In this document: one piece after another, positions 24,602 to 32,654 of the stretch
How the letters are laid out: every line of letters begins with the position of its first letter
Position numbering within the stretch: the first letter of the stretch is position 1
Assembly: GCF_040822065.1 (NCBI RefSeq)
Contig: NZ_CP162005.1
Span: 124,001 to 188,000 of the forward strand
Length of the DNA stretch: 64,000 nt
Direction: 5' to 3'
Origin: Pedobacter sp. WC2423
GTDB taxonomy: Bacteria > Bacteroidota > Bacteroidia > Sphingobacteriales > Sphingobacteriaceae
Translations under genes and position numbers: made by a program
Notes under the pieces: generated by a model
The model's input: only the letters and a program-made list of their open reading frames with translations
Database searches by the model: none
What the model was told of the DNA's origin: nothing

Positions 24602-27328
24602 CTAAAGTCTTTTAAGTGCCTCTTCGTTACCTGCTTTTTTCTCTGGTGAATTCAGCTTGTTTTTACCGAACTTATAGGTAAAGCCTACGCTTATTCTTCT
24701 GCTGTCATTATTAACAATCTGCTGAGCACGATATTGACCAAAGTCAGTATCCTGATGAAAGTCATTTCTTTTGAAAACGATCTCATTGCCGCTCAGCCTC
24801 ACCTGACCTCTCCCCGAAAAGATGTCTAACAAGAAAGATGCATCTATGTTTTTATAACCGCTGTATTTAGTTAATCCCTGACTATAACGCGTCCAGTAAT
24901 AAGCATCTACTTGTAATTTTAATTTTTTGGATAACTGGAATATATGAGCAGATTTAAAGTCTGAATGGAATGCACCAAGTTCATATGGATTGCCTAATAC
25001 CTGGCCACGGGCTTTAGTATAGCCTATAACTGTACCGCTGTTTTGAGTTTCCCACCAGCTGTTGAAACGCAGGGGATACAGCAAAAAAAGTGATAAGTCT
25101 GAGGATTTGTTTAGATTCTGGCGGGAGAAAAAAGTGACTTTCGTCGCATAGTCCTGACTGGAGGGAAGCAGGGCAATCACATCGTTTGCAGCCGTATAAC
25201 TTAATGATAAATTCAGTTTGTGAATATTACTGGTTAGGGTATAGATGTTATCATATTCTGGTTTAAGCGCAGGATTACCTTGCTCAATCGTGTATTTATT
25301 GATGAAGACTGTATAAGGAACCAGATCATAATAAGCTGCTCTGGAAATAGTTCTTTTAAACGAGAAAGCGAGATTATTGTGTTCGTTGAAATTATGCTGA
25401 TATAAAAAAGAAGGAAAAGCGTTGAAATAACTCTGATCGAAAACCCCTTTAAATGCGACTTTGGTATTTTCAGTCCGGACACCCATTTGTAGTTTATCAT
25501 TTTTCCAGTCCTTACTTAGAATCAGATAAGCGCCAGTTATGGCCTCAGTTAGTTTACTCTGGTTGGAATAAGCCGGATCCGATACAAACTGATTATCCTT
25601 CGCGATTTCATAAGCAACACTACTTTTTGAATCTGTCCTTTGATACTTGATACCACTCTCTAATGTCCACTGCTGTTTAAACGCATGCCTGTAATCAAGC
25701 TGTGCATTGTAAATGTTAATTTCAGAAATGTTAACCGTCTGGTAAACAGGAGGTTTTTTGATAGTCTCACCCAGGGAGTTTAACAATACCGAAGGAAAGG
25801 ATTGAAACATGTTACGTCTGAAAGGAGTCAATGTAGCCAGCACAGTCAATTCATTTTTTCCTGAGTCAGACAGTAAATGATAATTCAGGTTATAAGTGTA
25901 AAATGATGCCTTCTGATCAAAAGTAGCATTGGTATATAAGGTAGAATCAATTGCTGCACCTTGTTTTCCAAATTGATTAACTGTTCCCCACGGGCCACCG
26001 AACTTCATTGGGTTACCATTGATCAGTATTCCGATAGTTTGATCTTTAGTTAATTCGAAATCAGCCCCTAACTGGAAATTAAAGGCTTTATTGTTGGAAA
26101 GTCTTCTCCAGTTATCTGTCAGTAAATCTGGATTATCCGGATCACCCAACACCCGGTTTGAATGAATAGAAAATAGATAATCACTTCTATTTATTCCGGC
26201 ATTTCCATAAAGCGTCAGCGCCTTGTGTTTGTAGGCTATTGTAGTATTCAATTCAGACCGGCCATAGCTACCCATAGAACCATCAGCTCTAATGCTGGCC
26301 GTTATTCCATCAGTCGTACTTTTTTTAGTGGTAATATTAATTACAGCACCATAACTAGCATCATATTTTGAAGAAGGCTGCGTAATCAATTCCACTTTTG
26401 AAATATTCCCGGAAGGCAGCGTCTCCAGAATGTTTTGTAAAATAGCATCCGGCACCGGCTTGTTATCAATTAATATCATTGTTTTCTTTCCCTGAAGCGT
26501 TACGCTGTTGTCAGCAGAAACCTTAACGAAAGGAGCAGATTTTAATAACTGTAATGAATTTCCAATAGCCATCGGGCTGTTCTCTACATTCAGGATAAAA
26601 CGATCGCTCTTAGTCTCTACAGAAGGCCGGCTGGCCATAATCTTAACCTCATGCAATGTCTCAGCTAAAGCCTTTAACTTAAAAGGTGCTATAACAAGCT
26701 CTTCCTTACTATTCAAACTCAATAAAGATGTTGTAAAATACTGATAACCAATAGCTGTTACTTTAATCTTGTAATCTCCCGGCCTAATCCCCGGAAATAC
26801 AAATCTCCCTGTTGAATCACTTAGCGCATTGAGCACAAATGACGAATCAGCAGCTCTCCTTAAAGTCAGGGTTACATAGGCTAATGGCTTTTGTTGTTCA
26901 TCTATCACCCGGCCGGCTATCTGACCAGTAACCAGGCTATCTGTAGTTAACTGATTTGAAATCGTAACGTGATTACTATTCTTTAAACCTGCAGATTTTT
27001 GAGGCTTGTCCAGCGGATAAACAGCATAGTTTTTGTCATCGATCTTATACCAGCCTAACCTCAAAGGCGTTAATAATCCGCTTAAAACTTCCCCGATTTT
27101 CTTTCCTTTAAATTCGATCGTATTCCAAACCACTTTCTTCTGGCTGATCGTTTCCTGCTCATATAAGAAATTCACCTTATATAAAACACTTAAACTCTTC
27201 AGAGCTTCCATCAGCGGTATTGTAGTCCCGGGAGCAGGGGACTGCGTTAATAATTCTTTAGCAAAACCATAACTCAAAGCGTAATGGCAGCATAATAACA
27301 GGCTCAGGCAAAAATAAATTCTTTTCAT
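24602..27328 (-). CDS. TonB-dependent outer-membrane receptor with STN domain
   Basis: This 908-residue outer-membrane protein has a signal peptide at 1-22, an STN (secretin/TonB short N-terminal) domain at about 40-110, a carboxypeptidase-regulatory-like fold at about 135-220 (GRVIDEQQKPLAYVTLTL), a plug domain at about 230-340, and a beta-barrel of the OMP_b-brl_3 kind to the C-terminus. STN domains often talk to an anti-sigma FecR partner, but no FecI/FecR pair is next to it. The substrate is unknown. The C-terminus ends with the basic tail KKAGNEEALKRL, which is unusual for a barrel protein that normally ends with an aromatic residue. Confidence 0.85.
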   Translation of the reverse strand: MKRIYFCLSLLLCCHYALSYGFAKELLTQSPAPGTTIPLMEALKSLSVLYKVNFLYEQETISQKKVVWNTIEFKGKKIGEVLSGLLTPLRLGWYKIDDKNYAVYPLDKPQKSAGLKNSNHVTISNQLTTDSLVTGQIAGRVIDEQQKPLAYVTLTLRRAADSSFVLNALSDSTGRFVFPGIRPGDYKIKVTAIGYQYFTTSLLSLNSKEELVIAPFKLKALAETLHEVKIMASRPSVETKSDRFILNVENSPMAIGNSLQLLKSAPFVKVSADNSVTLQGKKTMILIDNKPVPDAILQNILETLPSGNISKVELITQPSSKYDASYGAVINITTKKSTTDGITASIRADGSMGSYGRSELNTTIAYKHKALTLYGNAGINRSDYLFSIHSNRVLGDPDNPDLLTDNWRRLSNNKAFNFQLGADFELTKDQTIGILINGNPMKFGGPWGTVNQFGKQGAAIDSTLYTNATFDQKASFYTYNLNYHLLSDSGKNELTVLATLTPFRRNMFQSFPSVLLNSLGETIKKPPVYQTVNISEINIYNAQLDYRHAFKQQWTLESGIKYQRTDSKSSVAYEIAKDNQFVSDPAYSNQSKLTEAITGAYLILSKDWKNDKLQMGVRTENTKVAFKGVFDQSYFNAFPSFLYQHNFNEHNNLAFSFKRTISRAAYYDLVPYTVFINKYTIEQGNPALKPEYDNIYTLTSNIHKLNLSLSYTAANDVIALLPSSQDYATKVTFFSRQNLNKSSDLSLFLLYPLRFNSWWETQNSGTVIGYTKARGQVLGNPYELGAFHSDFKSAHIFQLSKKLKLQVDAYYWTRYSQGLTKYSGYKNIDASFLLDIFSGRGQVRLSGNEIVFKRNDFHQDTDFGQYRAQQIVNNDSRRISVGFTYKFGKNKLNSPEKKAGNEEALKRL

Positions 27329-27593
27329 AATGTTGTTTTCGAGCCTATTAGCTGCAAACTATTTCTTTTACCCCATTACAAAAATATATTTTAATCGGTA
27401 GTTGTTAATCCGCTGTAATTCAGTTAAATAAAATCAATTTTTATTTTCATACATTCTATCATTGGAACGATTTATCAATAATATCATCTAATCAGTTACC
27501 CGGTTAATTTATCAATATTTCCATCTGACAAGTTAACCAATAACCCGGCTAACCACCAACAACACCTTATGAAATGCAGATCTGCAAATTGTA

Positions 27594-27676
27594 CAATAAA
27601 ATAAGACGCTGCATGTTCCAGACCTTGTTCATTCTTCATGAACGTCGACTGGAACATGCAGCGCCTTATTTTATTG
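27594..27676 (-). repeat. Conserved-core long hairpin, copy 2
   Basis: Arms at 27594-27621 and 27649-27676 are 28 bp long with one mismatch, which is A-C in a plus transcript but a permitted G-U in a minus transcript. The apical 27 nt (27622-27648), read on the minus strand, carry TCGAC, the inner stem GTTCA/TGAAC around TGAAGAA, then AAGGT. It lies 22 bases after the stop of the minus-strand gene at 27698, in the same relative orientation as copies 1 and 3. The remaining gap, 27329-27593, holds the TonB receptor leader and nothing else that I see. Confidence 0.9.
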
Positions 27677-27697
27677 CCTTTACAGTGCTAAATGAAA

Positions 27698-28081
27698 CTA
27701 CTCTTCTTCGAAGAAATCCTGCAACCCCCCAATGTAGTATTCATTCAGGCCAGTTGTAAAATCTTCGTAATCCTCATCAGGAATATTCGTCTGTACAAAC
27801 TCCAGAGAAGTTCCTTTTTTATCCGCATGCAACTTAATCGTCACAATTGAAGGCTCATTCTCTTCACCAAAGTACCACTGCTGTACAATTTTTTTACCAT
27901 AGTCGAACTCCAGGTTCTTTCCAATGATATCCCCTTCCCATAAAGAGAATTCTGTATCCGGCTGATCTGTAAACTCAACTTCAGCACCAGTCCATAACTG
28001 TATACTTTGTGCTTTGGTCATTGCCAGATAAACCTCTTCAGGCGGAGCAGGAAGATAATAGTATTTTTTAAAAGTCTTCAT
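27698..28081 (-). CDS. START-like/AHSA1-type SRPBCC domain protein
   Basis: This roughly 127-residue cytoplasmic protein has the helix-grip fold. The start is set at 28081 (MKTFKKYYYLPAPPEEVYLAMT), because the longer frame adds 13 unrelated residues. The sequence types IQLWTGAEVEF, SLWEGDIIGKNLEF, IVQQWYFG and VTIKLHADKKGTSLEFVQT follow the AHSA1/START-like pattern. A strongly acidic C-terminus (GLQDFFEEE) follows. These proteins bind hydrophobic ligands or chaperones; the ligand is unknown. It is 54 bases downstream of the acyl-CoA dehydrogenase on the same strand. Confidence 0.8.
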   Translation of the reverse strand: MKTFKKYYYLPAPPEEVYLAMTKAQSIQLWTGAEVEFTDQPDTEFSLWEGDIIGKNLEFDYGKKIVQQWYFGEENEPSIVTIKLHADKKGTSLEFVQTNIPDEDYEDFTTGLNEYYIGGLQDFFEEE

Positions 28082-28135
28082 TCGTAATCTATTGTTTATT
28101 ATATAACGGCCATGAAACAATCATGACCTCTTTTT

Positions 28136-29326
28136 CTATTTAAAAGCATTGATGCCCGTTACATCCATTCCTGTAATCAGCAAATGAATATCGTGTGTAC
28201 CTTCATAAGTAACAACCGATTCCAGGTTCATCATATGGCGCATAATTGAATACTCACCAGTAATTCCCATTCCACCAAGCATTTGTCTGGCATTTCTGGC
28301 AATATCCAACGCAATCTCCACACTGTTTCTTTTCGCCATTGAAATCTGCTCAGCTGTCGCTTTGTTCTGACTTTTCAACACACCCAGTCTCCAAACCAAT
28401 AACTGACCTTTAGTGATCTCCGTAATCATTTCAGCAAGCTTTTTTTGCTGTAACTGAAATCCGCCAATAGGTTTCCCGAACTGGATACGCTCTTTGGAAT
28501 AACGCAAAGCAGTATCATAACAATCCATTGCTGCGCCCAGAGCTCCCCATGCAATACCATATCTCGCCTGATTTAAACAACCCAGCGGGCCTTTAAGACC
28601 AGAGATTTCCGGAAATATATTTTCCTTCGGAACTTTCACATTGTCAAATACCAGTTCACCAGTAGACGAAGCACGAAGGCTCCATTTATTGTGTGTTTCA
28701 GGAGTTGAAAAGCCTTCCATTCCACGTTCAACAACCATTCCTCTGATTTTTCCAGCTTCATCCTTCGCCCAGACTACAGCGATATCAGCAAATGGAGCAT
28801 TAGAAATCCACATTTTAGCACCATTTAATAAGTAATGGTCTCCTTTATCTTTGATCGTAGTAACCATGCCACCCGGATTTGATCCATGATCCGGCTCAGT
28901 CAAACCAAAACAACCCATCATTTCGCCCGTAGCTAATTGAGGTAAGTATTTAAGGCGCTGCTGTTCAGAACCATATGCATAAATAGGATACATCACTAAA
29001 GATCCCTGTACCGAAGCTGTAGAACGAATCCCTGAATCTCCACGCTCTAATTCCTGCATGATGATACCATAAGCGGTATAATCCAGTCCTGCACCACCAT
29101 ATTCAACTGGAATAGTCGGGCCAAAAGCACCAATTTCGCCCAGGCCCTTAATCAAGTGTTTAGGGAATTCCGCTTTTTGTGCATAATCTTCTATAACCGG
29201 ACTGATTTCTTTCTTTACCCAGTCACGCACTGTTGATCTGATCAGTTTATGTTCTTCAGACAATAATTCGTCTAACAGATAATAATCGGGTGCTTCATAA
29301 AGGTCTTTCTTTCCTGATTTGTTCAT
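28136..29326 (-). CDS. Acyl-CoA dehydrogenase (glutaryl-CoA dehydrogenase type)
   Basis: This 396-residue FAD enzyme oxidises acyl-CoA thioesters. The FAD-binding motif MGCFGLTEPDHGSNPGGM and the C-terminal catalytic stretch VVTYEGTHDIHLLITGMDVTG (glutamate base) are clear. The sequence type, with RYGIAWGALGAAMDCYDTAL and KPIGGFQLQQKKLAEM, is that of glutaryl-CoA dehydrogenase, which decarboxylates glutaryl-CoA to crotonyl-CoA in lysine and tryptophan breakdown. No other lysine-degradation gene is near. It is probably co-transcribed with the START-like gene that follows. Confidence 0.88.
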   Translation of the reverse strand: MNKSGKKDLYEAPDYYLLDELLSEEHKLIRSTVRDWVKKEISPVIEDYAQKAEFPKHLIKGLGEIGAFGPTIPVEYGGAGLDYTAYGIIMQELERGDSGIRSTASVQGSLVMYPIYAYGSEQQRLKYLPQLATGEMMGCFGLTEPDHGSNPGGMVTTIKDKGDHYLLNGAKMWISNAPFADIAVVWAKDEAGKIRGMVVERGMEGFSTPETHNKWSLRASSTGELVFDNVKVPKENIFPEISGLKGPLGCLNQARYGIAWGALGAAMDCYDTALRYSKERIQFGKPIGGFQLQQKKLAEMITEITKGQLLVWRLGVLKSQNKATAEQISMAKRNSVEIALDIARNARQMLGGMGITGEYSIMRHMMNLESVVTYEGTHDIHLLITGMDVTGINAFK

Positions 29327-29468
29327 GGTTTACAAATATTTGGTTGAGCTGGCTTTGTGCTGCGTGTCATTATATAAATCTTTTCGTATTATTATATAAC
29401 TATTATCCGAGCCTTGTTTTCAAAGGTAATAATTTCGTGTAATGGCTGGCTAAAACCAATCAAAAATT

Positions 29469-29476
29469 TAATTTTG
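29469..29476 (+). promoter_or_regulatory. Candidate -7 promoter element for folB
   Basis: TAATTTTG matches TAnnTTTG and lies 20 bases before the folB start codon. No clear -33 element was found. Confidence 0.5.
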
Positions 29477-29495
29477 TTGCACAAATCAGATCATT

Positions 29496-29864
29496 ATGTA
29501 TTTACAAACTGTTGCTTTAAATGATGTCAAATGTTTTGCGCTTCATGGATACTATCCGGAAGAGCAACTTACAGGAACTGAGTTTCTGGTAAGCGTTGAA
29601 GTTACTTTTATCCCTTCGGGCGATACAGAAGACTTGCAGCGAACTGTTAATTATGAAGTGCTGAATACGATTATCCTGGAAGAGATGAGGAATACCAGGA
29701 AAATGCTTGAATCAGTGGTTAAACTTATTTTGGACAGAACGATTTCATCTTTTCCTTTTATCCTGACTGCTGTTGCCGGTATAAAAAAGATGCATCCGCC
29801 TATGCCAGGAGAAATTGATCATTCTTTTGTTCAATTATCTTACACTTCGGAGAAGAAACACTAA
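29496..29864 (+). CDS. folB: Dihydroneopterin aldolase
   Basis: This 122-residue enzyme cleaves 7,8-dihydroneopterin to 6-hydroxymethyl-dihydropterin and glycolaldehyde in folate synthesis. The N-terminal LNDVKCFALHGYYPEEQLTG contains the pterin-site Tyr/Glu pattern, with NYEVLNTIILEEM and the conserved lysine in GIKKMHPPMPGE. Size and fold pattern fit FolB. It is followed after 21 bases by an FAD-linked oxidase gene; the two may be co-transcribed although the pathways differ. Confidence 0.87.
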   Translation: MYLQTVALNDVKCFALHGYYPEEQLTGTEFLVSVEVTFIPSGDTEDLQRTVNYEVLNTIILEEMRNTRKMLESVVKLILDRTISSFPFILTAVAGIKKMHPPMPGEIDHSFVQLSYTSEKKH

Positions 29865-29885
29865 AATAGAATTATTAAAATATAT

Positions 29886-31295
29886 ATGTCTGCAATTCCA
29901 GGTTATACAAAGATAGATTCGGGGTTTTTAGCCCAGCTAGTCACCATTTTGGGTGCAAAAAATGTGTTTACTGATGATGTTTCTCTTTTGGATTACAGCC
30001 ACGATGAGACGGAAGATCTTCATTACGCACCAGAAGTAGTCGTAAAACCGGTTGATACTGCTGCCGTTTCTGCTTTATTAAAGCTCTGTAATGAAAACCA
30101 TGTTCCGGTTACTCCAAGAGGCGGGGGGACTGGTTTAAGCGGAGGTGCTTTGCCAGTTTATGGCGGTGTATTGTTATCTATGGAGCGCTTCAAGGCTATT
30201 ATCTCCATTGATACTGAAAATCTGCAGGCAACGGTTGAACCGGGAGTAATTACCGAAGAGTTTATGAATGCAGTGGCAGAGCGGGGGTTATTATATCCGG
30301 TTGATCCGTCCAGCAAGGGGTCTTGTTTTATTGGTGGAAATGTAGCGCATGGTTCTGGCGGGCCGAGGGTCGTGAAGTACGGGACAATAAGAGAATATAT
30401 ATTAAATCTGGAGATCGTTTTGCCAACCGGAGAAGTCATCTGGACAGGTGCAAATACGCTTAAATATGCTTCTGGTTATAATCTGACACAGTTGATGATC
30501 GGTTCTGAAGGGACTTTAGGGGTGGTGACTAAAATTGTAACTAAACTAATTCCCAAAGTACAGAACAGTGTGTTGATGCTAGGTTCTTTTGCTGAGAATG
30601 AACAGGCTTGTGCTGCGGTTTCGGCGATTTTCAGGGCTGGTATTACTCCATCTGCTTTAGAGTTTATGGAACGCAGAGGGGTAGAGTGGGTTGTACAGTA
30701 TGATGATATTAAATTTGATATTAAGGATGGAGTAAATGCTTATCTGATGATAGAATTTGATGGGGATGACCTGGATGCCATCTTTAAAGATTGTGAAAAG
30801 GTCAATTTGGTGCTGGAAGAATTTGGTTGTACGGAAGTTCTTTTTGCGGATACTGCCGGACAAAAGGAAGAGTTATGGCGTATGCGCAGAACTATGGCTG
30901 AATCGGTGAAGTCTAACTCTGTTTATAAAGAAGAAGATACAGTTGTGCCAAGAGCAGCGCTTCCAAAATTAATTAATGGAATCAAAGAGATTGGTTCCAG
31001 ATATGGTTTTGAAAGTGTGTGCTATGGTCATGCTGGTGATGGTAATTTACATATCAATATTATCAAAGCGGGTATGAGTGATGAGGATTGGAAAAATAAG
31101 CTGAAGGATGGTATTGTGGAGTTGTTCCAGTTAACGACCGGCTTAGGAGGGACAATTTCTGGTGAGCATGGTATCGGACTTGTTCAGAAAGAGTTTATGT
31201 CTATTAAATATAGTGAGATCAATCTCAATTTAATGAGAGGAATTAAACAAGTTTTTGATCCGAATGGGATATTGAATCCTGGAAAGATATTTTAG
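29886..31295 (+). CDS. FAD-linked oxidase, glycolate oxidase GlcD type
   Basis: This 469-residue flavoprotein of the VAO/GlcD family oxidises a 2-hydroxy acid such as glycolate or D-lactate. The FAD-binding PCMH domain carries VTPRGGGTGLSGGALPVYGG near residues 75-95 and GSEGTLGVVTKIV. The C-terminal cap holds the catalytic YGHAGDGNLHINI and SGEHGIGLVQK motifs. No GlcE or GlcF partner is next to it, so it resembles the stand-alone D-lactate dehydrogenase-like members. It ends at a hairpin (31308-31362) shared with the convergent thioesterase gene. Confidence 0.87.
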   Translation: MSAIPGYTKIDSGFLAQLVTILGAKNVFTDDVSLLDYSHDETEDLHYAPEVVVKPVDTAAVSALLKLCNENHVPVTPRGGGTGLSGGALPVYGGVLLSMERFKAIISIDTENLQATVEPGVITEEFMNAVAERGLLYPVDPSSKGSCFIGGNVAHGSGGPRVVKYGTIREYILNLEIVLPTGEVIWTGANTLKYASGYNLTQLMIGSEGTLGVVTKIVTKLIPKVQNSVLMLGSFAENEQACAAVSAIFRAGITPSALEFMERRGVEWVVQYDDIKFDIKDGVNAYLMIEFDGDDLDAIFKDCEKVNLVLEEFGCTEVLFADTAGQKEELWRMRRTMAESVKSNSVYKEEDTVVPRAALPKLINGIKEIGSRYGFESVCYGHAGDGNLHINIIKAGMSDEDWKNKLKDGIVELFQLTTGLGGTISGEHGIGLVQKEFMSIKYSEINLNLMRGIKQVFDPNGILNPGKIF

Positions 31296-31307
31296 TTGGA
31301 GTTATCG

Positions 31308-31362
31308 CGTTAAACAAGGACGGAGTTTTAAATATTGATTTATACGCTGTCCTTGTTTAACG
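31308..31362. terminator. Terminator hairpin between glcD-like and thioesterase genes
   Basis: Arms of 14 perfect base pairs (CGTTAAACAAGGAC at the left and its complement at the right), extendable with a G-U pair, enclose an A/T-rich loop of about 27 nt. It lies between two convergent genes. The loop sequence is unrelated to the conserved core of the three long hairpins. Confidence 0.65.
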
Positions 31363-31380
31363 ATTCTGTAATTGTTGGTT

Positions 31381-31863
31381 TTATAATTGTTCGAAGGCAA
31401 CCATTTTTGCTTTTTCGCTTTCAGGAATAGGGATTGCTTTTTTAGTGGAATGTGAATAAGATACGCAAACGGTTTTTCCTTTGGTGCAAATTTCTTCTTT
31501 ACCTAGAACGTGTTTAACGATCGTATAATCAAGATCGAAGCTGGTGTTTCCAATTCTGGAAGTCCGCACGTATATACTTACTTTATCTTCTATTAATATT
31601 GGGCTGATATAGTCCATGGAGGCTTGTGCAATGACTACCCCTGTTTCTTTCCAGTTCCAGGATATAGCGCTGTTCCAGTATTTTGTACGCGCAATTTCAA
31701 GATAGGTAAAGTAGACTGCGTTATTCACGTGGCCTAACATGTCGAAATCTGCAAAACGGGTTTCAATTTGAGTTTTATACTTAAAACTGTCTAAAGTTCC
31801 TACGGTAACTGACTTTTTGTCTGTCTGTTTTGTTTTTTTGCGCCAAAATGTCTTGAATATCAT
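31381..31863 (-). CDS. Acyl-CoA thioesterase (4-hydroxybenzoyl-CoA thioesterase type)
   Basis: This 160-residue hotdog-fold enzyme hydrolyses acyl-CoA thioesters. The characteristic ETRFADFDMLGHVNNAVYFTYLE contains the catalytic aspartate and the conserved HVNN. The N-terminus is basic (FKTFWRKKTKQTDKK). Substrate length is not predictable. It has its own short upstream region divergent from hsp20. Confidence 0.85.
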   Translation of the reverse strand: MIFKTFWRKKTKQTDKKSVTVGTLDSFKYKTQIETRFADFDMLGHVNNAVYFTYLEIARTKYWNSAISWNWKETGVVIAQASMDYISPILIEDKVSIYVRTSRIGNTSFDLDYTIVKHVLGKEEICTKGKTVCVSYSHSTKKAIPIPESEKAKMVAFEQL

Positions 31864-31936
31864 AAATTATTAGGTTGGTATGAGAGTTGAACAGGTCGTT
31901 GTATAATTTAAAAATAAAAAATTAAAGATTATAGCT

Positions 31937-32371
31937 ATGACATTAGTAAATTTTAACAATCGTACAAGAAGCCACGCGCCTTATTTTAACAATGTTTTTG
32001 ATTCTTTGTTCAGTGAAGCGCTAAATAAAAATTATACAATTAATAAAGTTCCGGGAGTAAATATTTTAGAGTCGGAAACTGAATATACGATCGAACTGGC
32101 AGCACCTGGTTTAGAGAAAAGCGATTTTCAGATCAACTTGAAAAAAGATACGCTTTCTGTCTGGGCAGAGAAAAAAGTTGCTGATGGTGAAGTGAAAAAA
32201 AATTACAGCAGAAAAGAATTTGATTATTTGTCTTTTGCAAGGTCGTTCACGCTTCCTGAAAGTGTAGATGCGGAAAAGATTTCTGCTGAATATGTAAATG
32301 GGATACTGACTATTGCAATTGGCAAAAGGGTTGAGGTGAAGGAAGAGAATAAAGAGATTAAAGTTTTGTAA
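31937..32371 (+). CDS. Hsp20 family small heat-shock protein
   Basis: This 144-residue chaperone binds unfolding proteins without ATP. The alpha-crystallin domain runs from about residue 38 (VNILESETEYTIELAAPGLEKSDF) to the conserved C-terminal beta strand, followed by a short tail with an I-x-V motif (EIKVL) used for oligomer assembly. The length is normal. It stands alone and its transcript probably runs into the third long hairpin 53 bases downstream. Confidence 0.9.
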   Translation: MTLVNFNNRTRSHAPYFNNVFDSLFSEALNKNYTINKVPGVNILESETEYTIELAAPGLEKSDFQINLKKDTLSVWAEKKVADGEVKKNYSRKEFDYLSFARSFTLPESVDAEKISAEYVNGILTIAIGKRVEVKEENKEIKVL

Positions 32372-32423
32372 TTTTTGGTTGGTTTATGAGGGGGTATCGA
32401 AAGATATCCCCTTTTTTAATGAG

Positions 32424-32506
32424 AAAATAAACGGTGGGTGACAGTTTCCGGTCGACGTTCATGAAGAATGAACAATGCCCGGAAACTGTCACCCACCGTT
32501 TATTTT
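32424..32506 (+). repeat. Conserved-core long hairpin, copy 3
   Basis: Perfect 28-bp arms at 32424-32451 and 32479-32506 enclose 27 nt at 32452-32478: flank TCGAC, inner stem GTTCA/TGAAC around TGAAGAA, flank AATGC. The apical part differs from copy 2 at two positions only, while the arms share nothing with the other copies. It lies 53 bases after the hsp20 stop in the same orientation. Downstream, two direct repeats of GTTGGATTGCTAA lie at about 32565 and 32592. Confidence 0.9.
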
Positions 32507-32604
32507 TCCTCAAGGCAATCCTGACCTTGGAGATGTAAAAAACTGGTATACTTTCTCAAAGTTGTTGGTTGGATTGCTAATTTGTTTACTTGTTGGATTG
32601 CTAA

Positions 32605-32630
32605 AAATCCCGCTCTTGCGAACGGGATTT
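32605..32630 (-). terminator. Terminator of the arginine decarboxylase gene
   Basis: Inverted repeat AAATCCCG/CGGGATTT around a 10-nt middle, followed on the minus strand by a T5 run, 25 bases after the stop codon of the minus-strand decarboxylase gene. Confidence 0.7.
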
Positions 32631-32654
32631 GGTATTTCTTATCGTAATCCGGGG

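Noticed and set aside
31308-31362. Fourth member of the conserved-core hairpin family
   Set aside because: The loop is also about 27 nt, but its sequence is A/T-rich and unrelated; only the length agrees.
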